Of a stretch of 64,000 nt of DNA, positions 1 through 6,862 are shown in pieces. This stretch comes from Streptomyces sp. TG1A-8. Lineage in GTDB: Bacteria > Actinomycetota > Actinomycetes > Streptomycetales > Streptomycetaceae. The notes beneath the pieces were generated by a model, which was given only the letters and a program-made list of their open reading frames with translations, was not told where the DNA came from and made no database searches. The stretch lies in contig NZ_JASTLB010000001.1 in NCBI RefSeq assembly GCF_030499535.1, positions 4,898,001 through 4,962,000 on the forward strand, in the 5' to 3' direction. The translations under genes were made by a program, and so were the position numbers. Each line of letters starts with the position of its first letter. Positions within the stretch are counted from its first letter, which is position 1.

Positions 1-589
1 GCACCCGGTTGACCGTGTCGAGCCGGACCTGCATGGACCGGAACAGCGGCCGCAGCCGGCGCACGATCAGCGTCACGCAGACGGCGAGCACGGGGACCAC
101 CGCGACCAGCACCCCGGACAGCGGCACGTCCAGGCCGAGGGCCAGCACGACCCCGCCCACGCACATGATGGGCGCCGACACCATCAGGGTGAACGACATC
201 AGGGCCAGCATCTGGACCTGCTGGACGTCGTTCGTCGTACGGGTGATGAGCGTGGGCGCCCCGAAGTGACCGACCTCGCGGGCGGAGAAGGACTGCACAC
301 GGTCGAAGACGGCACCGCGCACGTCTCGCCCGAGCGCGGAGGCGGTCCGGGCGCCGAAGAACACGGCACCGATGTTGCACGCGACCTGGACCAGCGAGAT
401 GCCGACCATCAGGGCGCCGGAGGACAGGATGTAACCCGTGTCACCCTTCACCACGCCGTTGTCGATGATGTCCGCGTTGAGCGTGGGCAGGTAGAGGGTG
501 GCGCAGGTCTGCAGGAACTGCAGCAGCACCAGGAGGGCGATGGGTTTCTTGTAGGGCCTGAGATAAGTGCGCAGGAGTCGTATGAGCAC
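1..589 (-). CDS. ABC exporter permease/ATPase, N-terminal part (runs off left edge)
   Basis: The first 196 residues of a fused permease/ATPase ABC exporter (MsbA/MDR type) are visible. The GTG start gives MLIRLLRTYLRPYKKP, a cytoplasmic elbow helix, followed by hydrophobic segments (LLVLLQFLQTCATLYL; a second near residue 60). Next is the family signature of the first intracellular loop, an F-S-A-R-E-V-G-H-F-G-A-P-T-L-I-T-R-T-T-N-D-V stretch at about residues 105-125. That loop is typical of type IV ABC exporters of the LmrA/MDR class. The nucleotide-binding domain lies outside the window, so substrate and direction cannot be judged. Streptomyces often encode two such half-transporters in tandem; a partner would be to the left. 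The start is preceded by a run of codons without a better start, so GTG at 589 is the most likely choice. Confidence 0.85.
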   Translation of the reverse strand, partial: MLIRLLRTYLRPYKKPIALLVLLQFLQTCATLYLPTLNADIIDNGVVKGDTGYILSSGALMVGISLVQVACNIGAVFFGARTASALGRDVRGAVFDRVQSFSAREVGHFGAPTLITRTTNDVQQVQMLALMSFTLMVSAPIMCVGGVVLALGLDVPLSGVLVAVVPVLAVCVTLIVRRLRPLFRSMQVRLDTVNRV

Positions 590-723
590 GCTGGGTCTCT
601 CGGAGTCGGCGGTGGGGGCGGTCGGTGTGTGCCCCTGGCCCCCATCGTCGGGCACTCCACCCGCGTTACCCCAACCGATTAACCCAACAGGCGGGTTCCC
701 CGAGCCGGGGGCGGAGCGTTCCC

Positions 724-757
724 GGGAGCGGGGAGCGGGGAGCGGGGAGCGGGGAGC
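724..757. repeat. Short tandem repeat, 7-bp unit GGGGAGC, about 4.5 copies
   Basis: The heptamer GGGGAGC is repeated head to tail in the gap between the ABC exporter and the FGGY kinase gene. It is non-coding in any convincing frame. It is a likely site of copy-number variation, and no regulatory role is evident. Confidence 0.75.
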
Positions 758-796
758 GCCGGCGGGCGACGGCCCGGCCGGCCGCGCGCCGGCGGG

Positions 797-2251
797 TCAC
801 GGGCGGAGCGCCCCCGGGTGGGTCTGCTCGCGCACGGACACGAACTGCTGGCGCACCGCCTGACCCACGGCCAGCTCGTCGCCGGGCTCCAGCACCTGCG
901 CCGCCGCCCCCTGCCAGGCCGGCGGGGTGCGCGGGTCGAGCGTGCCCCGCGACACCCCGAGCGCCCAGGCCGCCTGCCGGGCGGCGCCGATCGCCGCGTA
1001 GTCGGCGGGCTGCGGCACGACGACCTGCGCGCCGAACAGCGCGGGCGCCGCCGCCTGTACGGCGGGCAGCTCCGCGGCCGGTCCGAGCAGGAAGATCCGC
1101 CGCACCTCCACGCCCCGTCCGCGCAGCACGTCGAGGGCGTCGGCTAGTCCGCACAGCATGCCCTCGAAAGCGGCCCGCGCCAGGTGTTCGGGCCGCATCG
1201 ACTCGCGCCGCAGCCCGGCGAGGGTGCCCGCGGTGTGCGGCAGGTGCGGCGTGCGCTCGCCCTCCAGGTAGGGCAGCAGCACCAGCCCGTGCGCCCCCGG
1301 CGTGGACTTCATCGCCAGCTCGGAGAGGGTCTCCAGATCGGGCAGGCCGAGCAGTTCGCAGGTGCCGCGCAGGGTGCGCACGGCGTTGAGGGTGGTGACG
1401 ACCGGCAGGTGCATCCCGGTGGCGTCGGCCAGCGAGGTGATCATCCCGGACTGGTCGGCGAGCGCCTCCGGGTGCACGGCCATCACCGAGCCCGAGGCCC
1501 CGAGCGAGACGACCGCGTCCCCCAGGCCGAGTCCCAGCCCGAACGCGGCGGCCATGGTCTCCCCGCTCCCGGCGGAGATCAGCAGGCCTTCCGGGGTCGT
1601 CCCGGCCGCGTCCGACGGGCCGATGACCTCCGGCAGCACCGCCTGGTGACCGAGGGCCAGTTCGATCAGGTCGGGCCGGTAGCCGCCGGTGGCGGCGGAC
1701 CAGTACCCGGTGCCCGAGGCGCCCCCGCGGTCGGTGGTCCGCCGCACGGGCCGCCCGAGCAACTGCCACACCAGCCAGTCGTGGGCCTGCAGCAGCACGG
1801 CCGTGCGCAGCGCGTTCTCGGGTTCGTTCTTCGCGAGCCAGCGCAGCTTGGTGACGGGCTGCGCGGCCTGCGGCACACAGCCGACCGCCTGCGCCCAGGC
1901 CTCCCGGCCGCCGAGCGCGTCGACCAGGTCGGCCGCCGCCACCTGCGCCCGCTTGTCGCCGCCGACCAGCGCCGGGCGCACGGTGTTGCCCTGCGCGTCG
2001 AGCGGGACCAGCGCGTTCTGCTGGGCGGAGACGCCGATGGCCTGTACGCCCTCCAGCAGGCCGCCCCCGGCGGCCTCGCCGAGGGACAGCAGCCAGGCCT
2101 GCGGGTCCACGTCGCTCGGCCGTGAGGTGCCCTCCGGTGCCTCGACCGGATGGGGGGCGTACCCCTGGCGGAGCACCGCCCCGGTGTCCGTGTCACAGAC
2201 CACGATGCGCGTGAAATCGGGCGAGCTGTCCAACCCGGCGACTATCCCCAT
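797..2251 (-). CDS. xylB: FGGY-family carbohydrate kinase, xylulokinase-like
   Basis: This 484-residue protein has the size of the FGGY kinases, which phosphorylate a sugar hydroxyl with ATP in the cytoplasm. The N-terminal ATPase motif reads GIVAGLDSSPDFTRIVV (phosphate-1 region). A second region, GVSAQQNALVPLD, is equivalent to the 'SGQMHG' segment of xylulokinases. The C-terminal domain has the phosphate-2 and adenosine motifs (LVLLPYLEGERTPHLP near residue 300; AFEGMLCGLADAL near 340; IFLLGPAAELPAVQ near 375). The acidic residue that activates the sugar hydroxyl appears retained as D in VGGDKRA. The usual W-x-D context is absent, so specificity for D-xylulose is not certain; related ketoses or alditols are possible. 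It stands alone, without xylose isomerase next to it. The ATG at 2251 opens a good N-terminal alignment. Confidence 0.85.
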   Translation of the reverse strand: MGIVAGLDSSPDFTRIVVCDTDTGAVLRQGYAPHPVEAPEGTSRPSDVDPQAWLLSLGEAAGGGLLEGVQAIGVSAQQNALVPLDAQGNTVRPALVGGDKRAQVAAADLVDALGGREAWAQAVGCVPQAAQPVTKLRWLAKNEPENALRTAVLLQAHDWLVWQLLGRPVRRTTDRGGASGTGYWSAATGGYRPDLIELALGHQAVLPEVIGPSDAAGTTPEGLLISAGSGETMAAAFGLGLGLGDAVVSLGASGSVMAVHPEALADQSGMITSLADATGMHLPVVTTLNAVRTLRGTCELLGLPDLETLSELAMKSTPGAHGLVLLPYLEGERTPHLPHTAGTLAGLRRESMRPEHLARAAFEGMLCGLADALDVLRGRGVEVRRIFLLGPAAELPAVQAAAPALFGAQVVVPQPADYAAIGAARQAAWALGVSRGTLDPRTPPAWQGAAAQVLEPGDELAVGQAVRQQFVSVREQTHPGALRP

Positions 2252-2309
2252 GACCGGAATTCTGCCGTACCGCGACGGTTGCTCCGGCCGGGGGAGGCCC
2301 GCGCGCGGA

Positions 2310-2340
2310 TCCCCCGTGCCGGCGGGCCCGGCACGGGGGA
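2310..2340 (-). terminator. Hairpin terminator downstream of the YtxH-like gene
   Basis: A 13-bp perfect stem (TCCCCCGTGCCGG with CCGGCACGGGGGA, 5-nt loop) lies just beyond the stop of the minus-strand gene ending at 2349 and upstream of the FGGY kinase start at 2251. There is no long T-run, which is common in Streptomyces terminators. Confidence 0.7.
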
Positions 2341-2348
2341 CGCGATCG

Positions 2349-2654
2349 TCAGGTGGTGCTGGTGCCCCAGTCGTCCCCGCCCGCGCCGTTGACGTCGCGG
2401 TCCCGCAGCGAGCGCACCCGCTGGGCCACGGACTCCGGGACGCGGTCGCCCATCCTGTCGCTGACCGTGTGGAGCGCCTTGCCGGCGTACTGGCGGCCCT
2501 GCTGGGCGGCCGTCTCCGCGGTGTTCCGGACGGTGGGGTTCTGCGCGATCTGGCGCGCGGACTTCTTCAGCTGTTCGTAGCGCTCGCGACCGGCCCTCGT
2601 GCCGAGTACGTAACCGAGGGCCAGTCCGGCGACGAACGTGAGCCGGTAGCGCAT
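2349..2654 (-). CDS. Small YtxH-like membrane-anchored protein
   Basis: A 101-residue protein begins MRYRLTFVAGLALGYVLGTRAGRERY. It has one N-terminal hydrophobic helix containing the GLALGYVLGTRAGRE pattern of YtxH-domain proteins, followed by a hydrophilic, probably helical tail (residues 25-80) and an acidic end. The family is associated with the envelope and general stress in Gram-positives, but its function is not established. The ATG at 2654 is preferred over the GTG nine bases upstream, because an AAAGGG sequence sits about 8 nt before the ATG but directly abuts the GTG. It is monocistronic with its own terminator. Confidence 0.75.
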   Translation of the reverse strand: MRYRLTFVAGLALGYVLGTRAGRERYEQLKKSARQIAQNPTVRNTAETAAQQGRQYAGKALHTVSDRMGDRVPESVAQRVRSLRDRDVNGAGGDDWGTSTT

Positions 2655-2813
2655 GGCTGCCACCCTTTCCCTGTGTAGCTGTCTGGTGCGGCGTCGGCGC
2701 CGGGGGGTGCCGATTGGCGAAGCACCCCCCTGCTTGCGCTAATGTATGTGTCGCAGCGAGCGCCCGCCTTCTGGCGAATACCCAGGCGGGTAGGTTCGAT
2801 GCAGACGAGGCGA

Positions 2814-2886
2814 TCCTCCGTAGCTCAATTGGCAGAGCAGCCGGCTGTTAACCGGCAGGTTACTGGTTCGAGTCCAGTCGGGGGAG
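2814..2886 (+). tRNA. tRNA-Asn (anticodon GTT), copy 1
   Basis: A complete 73-nt cloverleaf can be folded. The acceptor stem is TCCTCCG with CGGGGGA (one T-G pair), the anticodon loop is CTGTTAA closed by GCCGG/CCGGC, the T arm is ACTGG-TTCGAGT-CCAGT, and the discriminator is G. The GTT anticodon reads AAC/AAU. CCA is not encoded. Confidence 0.97.
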
Positions 2887-2892
2887 CTTCGG

Positions 2893-2965
2893 TCCTCCGT
2901 AGCTCAATTGGCAGAGCAGCCGGCTGTTAACCGGCAGGTTACTGGTTCGAGTCCAGTCGGGGGAG
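2893..2965 (+). tRNA. tRNA-Asn (anticodon GTT), copy 2
   Basis: An identical 73-nt copy of the preceding tRNA-Asn lies 79 nt downstream (start to start), leaving only a 6-nt gap. The two are almost certainly co-transcribed and processed from one precursor that ends at the hairpin just downstream. Confidence 0.97.
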
Positions 2966-2976
2966 CACGCTGAACG

Positions 2977-2999
2977 AGGACCCCGAAGGGGTCCTTTTT
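2977..2999 (+). terminator. Rho-independent terminator after the tRNA-Asn pair
   Basis: A perfect 8-bp stem (AGGACCCC/GGGGTCCT) with a GAA loop is followed directly by TTTT. This is a textbook intrinsic terminator for the two tRNA-Asn genes and separates them from the CAU tRNA downstream. Confidence 0.92.
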
Positions 3000-3141
3000 C
3001 ATGTGCCGGGGAACCGCGGCCGCGGCGCGCGCGGTCTCAGGTCGGGAAGCGGTGCGGAGGCCGACCAGCCGAAGCAGGAGATCGTATGAGCGGCTATGCT
3101 GCGGCAGACGGCGCGCACACATGTACGCGACACGCCGCTAT

Positions 3142-3218
3142 GGGGCGGTAGCTCAGCCGGTTAGAGCAGCGGACTCATAATCCGTCGGCCGTGGGTTCGA
3201 GTCCCACCCGCCCCACCA
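3142..3218 (+). tRNA. tRNA with CAU anticodon (elongator Met or Ile2), CCA encoded
   Basis: The cloverleaf has acceptor GGGGCGG/CCGCCCC, D arm GCTCAGCCGGTTAGAGC, anticodon stem-loop GCGGA-CTCATAA-TCCGT, T arm GTGGG-TTCGAGT-CCCAC, discriminator A and an encoded CCA (3216-3218). A CAU anticodon is shared by elongator Met, initiator Met and Ile2 (lysidine-modified). The perfect first acceptor base pair argues against initiator Met. Met versus Ile2 cannot be settled by eye; a covariance-model search would decide. Its 3' half is duplicated at 6426-6476 and appears to have served as an integration site. Confidence 0.9.
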
Positions 3219-3221
3219 CGC
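3171..3221 (+). repeat. Direct repeat, left copy (tRNA 3' half): candidate attachment site
   Basis: The last 51 nt of the CAU tRNA, from the anticodon stem through CCA and three further bases, recur at 6426-6476 with two mismatches (A3179 to G and G3201 to A). Phage and ICE integrases of actinobacteria use tRNA 3' ends as attB and restore the gene upon integration. The intact gene here with a half-copy downstream is the expected product. Confidence 0.8.
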
Positions 3222-3501
3222 GCTACGCGGGGAGAAGCCTTCCGACCAGCAACTTTAGTGGCTGGCGAGTGACCCGAGGGATGCTGGTGGCGCGCCTTCA
3301 AGGCATGTCCATGATCGGCAGGACGGAATCGGGACGTCGATTCCGGTCAAGCCGGATACAGGGTTCATGGGGTGTTTTGCGCGAGGTGGGACAGCCCTGC
3401 TGTCCGCCCTGGGCCGGGAAGTGGTTCAGATGGAAACGCCTCCGCGTCCTGCACCCCATGGAGTGGCCTGTCTGTGATCGGTGGCCGCTCCAGTGTTGGC
3501 G

Positions 3502-4026
3502 ATGTGCCGTGGATGCGTACATCGTGGACACCGGAGGTGCCCGGCGTCCGTCACACGGGTTGATCTCGACGACGAGGCGCCGGCCGAGGCCATGCGGCTC
3601 ATGGGTGCCACGACGAAGGAGGAGACCGTCCACACGGCTCTTCGGGACTACGTGGCGCGGATCAGGCGGCTTGAGGCCGCGGAGAAGCTGGCCGCGCGAG
3701 GTGCGCGTGGCGAGTTCGAGGAGGTCGCAGCGGCGCGTGACGCCGAGAGGCGTGCGCGACGCGAGGCCTTCGAGTGGTCACGTACCTGGTGGACACCTCG
3801 GCTCTGTGGCACCTGTTCCGCACCCCGGGTGCGCTGCGCCCCTGGGGGGTGCACATCGCCGCCGGGGTGTTCCACCTCTGCGAGCCGACGCGGACCGAAT
3901 CCCTCCATTCGGCAACCAGCTCCTCCCACCGGGACGAGCCGGCGGAAGAACTGGACGCGCTCTGCTTGCACTCTCCGGTCCCGGAGAACGCCTGGCGTTG
4001 GGTCGACACCGCCCGGTACAAGCTGA
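3502..4026 (+). CDS. VapB-type antitoxin, probably decayed (start and stop both doubtful)
   Basis: The recognisable antitoxin body is at 3550-3775: VTRVDLDDEAPAEAMRLMGA followed by a T-T-K-E-E-T-V ribbon/helix pattern, then a long charged helix ending REAFEW. In actinobacterial VapB proteins this type usually begins directly before TRxDLDDE and stops at the VapC start. Here the codon before TRVDL is GTC rather than GTG, and the codon after FEW is TCA where a TGA would end the protein. The frame therefore needs an upstream ATG (3502) and runs on for another 84 codons inside vapC. Each defect is one substitution from the expected form, which I infer to be decay. A GGAGG at 3533-3537 is compatible with the original start. 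The family neutralises the VapC RNase and autoregulates. Confidence 0.55.
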   Translation: MCRGCVHRGHRRCPASVTRVDLDDEAPAEAMRLMGATTKEETVHTALRDYVARIRRLEAAEKLAARGARGEFEEVAAARDAERRARREAFEWSRTWWTPRLCGTCSAPRVRCAPGGCTSPPGCSTSASRRGPNPSIRQPAPPTGTSRRKNWTRSACTLRSRRTPGVGSTPPGTS

Positions 4027-4181
4027 CCCGGCAGGGTCGGCATCGGGCGGCTGGAGCGATCGGCCTGTTGGCGTGCGCGACAGCCGTGCACCATGGGCAC
4101 ACTGTCCTCCACGTGGACAGTGACTTCGCGACAGTGGCCGGAGTCCTCAAGGAAGTTCAGCAGCGAGACGCGCGAGTCTGA
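3774..4181 (+). CDS. VapC-like PIN-domain toxin, catalytic Asp missing
   Basis: This 135-residue PIN-domain protein starts with GTG overlapping the antitoxin coding region. PIN ribonucleases use four acidic residues to bind Mg2+/Mn2+. The first (D7 in YLVDTSALW), the second (E37 in HLCEPTRTE) and the last (D115/D117 in VLHVDSDF) are visible. The third should fall in the 'xVDLLIAATA' motif, but here it reads GAIGLLACATA, giving Gly97 in place of Asp. Loss of this residue is expected to abolish or cripple RNase activity. Together with the defective antitoxin frame this suggests a dead module, although a neofunctionalised RNA-binding role cannot be excluded. Spacing and order (antitoxin, then toxin) are normal for vapBC. 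Confidence 0.75.
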   Translation: MVTYLVDTSALWHLFRTPGALRPWGVHIAAGVFHLCEPTRTESLHSATSSSHRDEPAEELDALCLHSPVPENAWRWVDTARYKLTRQGRHRAAGAIGLLACATAVHHGHTVLHVDSDFATVAGVLKEVQQRDARV

Positions 4182-4326
4182 TCACCTGCGTGCCCCGGGC
4201 CGACTGCTGGGGGAACACCCGCGCGGGGCCCTCTCCGAGCGATCCCCGCGTGCGCGGGGCCGACTCGTAAGCCTTGACCGTGTTCGTCTGCGAGTCGGAG
4301 CCATCGCCTCCTGCGCGGGGACAGCT
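4177..4326 (-). CRISPR. Degenerate type I-E-like CRISPR repeats (three copies), no cas genes
   Basis: Read on the minus strand, a 29-nt unit at 4265-4237 (AGTCGGCCCCGCGCACGCGG and then GGATCGCTC) has the GC-rich hairpin form of actinobacterial type I-E repeats. A similar but degenerate unit lies 61 nt away at 4326-4298 and another 60 nt away at 4205-4177 (AGTCGGCCCGGGGCACGCAG...). The 60-61 nt period equals a 29-nt repeat plus a 31-32 nt spacer, the type I-E norm. The outer copies carry several mismatches, so this is a remnant or terminal degenerate fragment of an array. No cas gene is in the window. The 3'-most copy overlaps the vapC stop. Confidence 0.5.
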
Positions 4327-4428
4327 CCGCGACGATGGGCAGTCCGTTCCGGTTGTGCAGGACTCGTACCGGGGGATGGCCGGGACCTCCGGCGCTCCCC
4401 GGCCCGCCTTCCGCGGTTGAATACCGGT

Positions 4429-6108
4429 GTGGCACTGAAAGTGGTGGGGTTCGGCGAGGACGATGTGAGGGCGCTGGCCGGGACCCGGTCCTTCGAGCGA
4501 GGGCTGGGGTACCTGGACGCGGTGAGCGGGCTGGAGGTGGGGGAGGGCTCGGTCACCGCCGTGGTGCACGGTACGGACGTCTACGAGGTGGAGCTCACGC
4601 TCGGCGACGAGGGGGTCTCGGCGTGGTGCGACTGCCCGTACGGGCAGGAGGGCAACTTCTGCAAGCACTGTGTGGCGGTCGGGCTCACCGTGCTGCGGCG
4701 GGTGAAGACGATCCCCCAGCAGCGAGCCGCGGCACGAGCGCGGGCTTCCGGCTTGGAGGCGTGGCTTTCGGCGCTGTCGCGTGACGAGCTCCTGGCGCTG
4801 GTGCGGGAGCAGATCGCCGAGGACCGGGAATTGCGAAGGCGTCTGGAGCTGCGGGCAGCCGCTGCTCGTTGCGACCTCGGTACGGTCCGGGACCGGATCG
4901 TCGCCCTGACCGATCCGCGGCCGTTCGCCCGGTACGGATGCATCGAGTACGCGGATGCCTCCGGGTATGCGCGACAAGTCGCCGAGGCGGCGAGCGCGCT
5001 GCGCGCCCTGACCGCCGATGGGCAGGCGGCGCAGGCGGTCGGACTGGCCGAGGAGGCGATCCGGGTGCTGGGGGAGGCATACGGGGAGATCGACGACTCC
5101 GACGGTGTGGTCGGGGAGGCCGCCGCCGCGGTGGCCGAGGCCCATCTGGAGGCTTGCGGGGCCGCACGCCCCGATCCGGCTCGGCTGGCCGACTGGCTGG
5201 TCGGCACGGTGCTCGACGGCAGCAACGACGTGACAGACCTGGATCCGCTGGACTACGCCGACGTGCTGGGGCCGAGCGGGCTGGCCCGCATACGGCAGCT
5301 GGCGACCGAGGCGCTCGGGCGCAGGCCGTCCGGCTGGGCGGAGCGGTACCTGATGGAGCGTCTGATCAAGGCCGGGGGTGACGTCGACGCGTTGGTCGCC
5401 CTGCACGCGCAGGACCTCGGCCCGACCGGTGCGACCCATCTGCTCATCGCCGAGGAGCTGGAGTCGGCGGGGCGTGCGGCCGAGGCGCTTGCCTGGGCGG
5501 AGCGCGGACTGCGGGAGTGCGCCGCCCGGACGTACATCGACGACCGTCTGGTCGACTACGTGTGCGCGCGGTACGCGCAGACGGGGCGGACGGCCGACGC
5601 GGTCGCGGTGCGCCGGGACCGGTTCCGTGTCGAGCGGTCCCTGGCCGCCTACCGCCAGTTGCGCGCCGTCGCCGACGCGGCGGACTGCTGGGAGGCCGAG
5701 CGCGCTGCGGCGCTGGCCACCTTGGAGGAGGGCGCCCGTCGTGAGCGCGGCGGCCGGTACGGCGGGCCCGTGCTGATCGACGCGTTGCTCGACGACGGCG
5801 ACCTGGACGCCGCCTGGCGGGAGGCCGCCGACCACGCCGACGACCGGCAGTGGGCGCAGCTCGCCGATCTGTCGCGCGAGACGCGCCCGGCCGAGGCGCT
5901 CGGCGTGTACCTGCGGCTGATCGAGCGGTCGAAGGAGCCGACGGGTGACCGTGCCTACGCGCACCTGGCACGGCTGCTCCAGGCTGCCCGTGACTGCCAT
6001 CGCGCGCTGGGGACCGAGGACGCGTTCACCCTCTTTCTGACCGACCTGCGGACGGAACTGAAACGCAGGCGGAAGCTGATGGCCATCCTTGACCGGCACG
6101 GGCTGTGA
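4429..6108 (+). CDS. SWIM zinc-finger protein with long helical-repeat C-terminus
   Basis: This is a 559-residue protein. Residues about 1-90 contain a SWIM zinc finger, with the C-x-C-xn-C-x-H pattern in AWCDCPYGQEGNFCKHCVAV, preceded by the usual YEVELTL strand. SWIM domains bind DNA or mediate protein contacts in bacterial SWF/SNF helicase partners and other chromatin-like proteins. The remainder is Ala/Glu/Arg-rich and helical, with TPR-like spacing (EALAWAERGLRECAAR; ADAVAVRRDRFRVERSLAAY; AEALGVYLRLIERSKE). This matches the common stand-alone 'SWIM zinc finger family protein' of Streptomyces. The GTG at 4429 (VALKVVGFGEDDVRAL) is the best start, although no strong ribosome site is visible; a TTG at 4417 is the alternative. 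It is the largest gene inside the tRNA-flanked remnant. The function is unknown. Confidence 0.7.
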   Translation: MALKVVGFGEDDVRALAGTRSFERGLGYLDAVSGLEVGEGSVTAVVHGTDVYEVELTLGDEGVSAWCDCPYGQEGNFCKHCVAVGLTVLRRVKTIPQQRAAARARASGLEAWLSALSRDELLALVREQIAEDRELRRRLELRAAAARCDLGTVRDRIVALTDPRPFARYGCIEYADASGYARQVAEAASALRALTADGQAAQAVGLAEEAIRVLGEAYGEIDDSDGVVGEAAAAVAEAHLEACGAARPDPARLADWLVGTVLDGSNDVTDLDPLDYADVLGPSGLARIRQLATEALGRRPSGWAERYLMERLIKAGGDVDALVALHAQDLGPTGATHLLIAEELESAGRAAEALAWAERGLRECAARTYIDDRLVDYVCARYAQTGRTADAVAVRRDRFRVERSLAAYRQLRAVADAADCWEAERAAALATLEEGARRERGGRYGGPVLIDALLDDGDLDAAWREAADHADDRQWAQLADLSRETRPAEALGVYLRLIERSKEPTGDRAYAHLARLLQAARDCHRALGTEDAFTLFLTDLRTELKRRRKLMAILDRHGL

Positions 6109-6425
6109 AAGGGCTCCGGCAGAGGCCTTGTGGCGAGGGGGAAGGACAGGGACAGGGGCCGGCTCTCCCCGTGGGGGAGGTGATTCCGCTGCCGGAGGCG
6201 GGATGGTGCAAGCCCGGCGTCCCCCATATTCCCCTCACGGCAGGGCTCTGCCGACCGCCAGGGGACATGCAGGGGAGGGGAGGACCCGGGAAGGCCCCGG
6301 GAAGGCCCCGGAAGGACCCGGAAGGACCAGGAGGGCCGGCGCGGAGCCAGAACCGCGAAGCTCCTCTGACGTGCGGTTACGGGAAGGCCGGGGCAAGAGC
6401 GGGGCCGGAGCGGAAGGTCCGAGGA

Positions 6426-6476
6426 GGACTCATGATCCGTCGGCCGTGGGTTCGAATCCCACCCGCCCCACCACGC
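6426..6476 (+). repeat. Direct repeat, right copy of tRNA 3' half: candidate distal att site
   Basis: A 51-nt near-copy (49/51) of the 3' half of the CAU tRNA extends through the encoded CCA. The 5' half of the tRNA is absent, so it cannot be a functional tRNA. It marks the far end of the integrated remnant. Confidence 0.85.
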
Positions 6477-6862
6477 ACCGCGCACCACGCGCGCGGAGGG
6501 CCGCCGACCAGCGCTCCCGTGGGAAGCCGGAACCGGCGGGCGCGGCGGCCGACTTCGAGTGGACCGGGACCGCCGGGGCCGTCCGCGCCCCCGCGGCGAC
6601 CGGCTCACGGTGACGGTCCGGCTCCGGGACGGCACCGCGTACGACCGCGGGCCGGACGACCGCGGGCCGGCCCGGCTCACCGGACGGCCGGACCGCGCCC
6701 CGCGACGGTACCCGCCCGCCGGCCGGCCGGCCCGCCGAGCCGCGGGCAAGGCGGGTCCGGGTCAAACGAGTTGAGCCCGTGGGGGCTTGGACCTGCCCTG
6801 TTCTGGGCACGGTCCTCCTACCGGCGTCCACCGCCGGGCCGTTTCGGCAGGAGGAGGGCGTC
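6477..6862. other. Gene-poor spacer after the att repeat
   Basis: About 390 bp are GC-rich without a convincing coding frame. They include short self-repeats of CCGGCC/GGCCGG and GCGGGCCGG type. The only notable element is a strong GGAGGAGGG ribosome site at its right end, feeding a 32-codon frame. The 6109-6425 stretch left of the repeat is likewise without a recognisable gene; it is dominated by GGAAGGCCC/GGAAGGACC tandem-like runs at about 6289-6325. Confidence 0.5.

Larger units (their letters stand above)
3171..6476. mobile_element. Remnant of a tRNA-integrated genetic element (about 3.3 kb between repeats)
   Basis: The segment is bounded by the intact tRNA 3' end (3171-3221) and its 51-bp near-copy (6426-6476). 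It contains a decayed VapBC-type toxin-antitoxin pair, degenerate CRISPR-like repeats and a SWIM-domain protein. No integrase, excisionase, replication or transfer gene is present, so the element looks deleted down to passenger genes and is probably immobile. The drift between repeats (two mismatches) suggests an old event. Confidence 0.65.

Noticed and set aside
625-1389. Arg/Ala-rich frame opposite the FGGY kinase gene
   Set aside because: Antisense shadow of a clearly conserved enzyme; it has no domain or ribosome site.
3142-3218. Calling the CAU tRNA an initiator tRNA-fMet
   Set aside because: The first acceptor base pair is a perfect G-C, whereas bacterial initiators have a mismatch there.
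4237-4326. Explaining the 4.2 kb hairpins as ordinary terminators for vapC
   Set aside because: The 60-61 nt periodicity and repeated flanking sequence (AGTCGGCC...) in three copies is not expected for a terminator; kept as a degenerate CRISPR call with moderate confidence.
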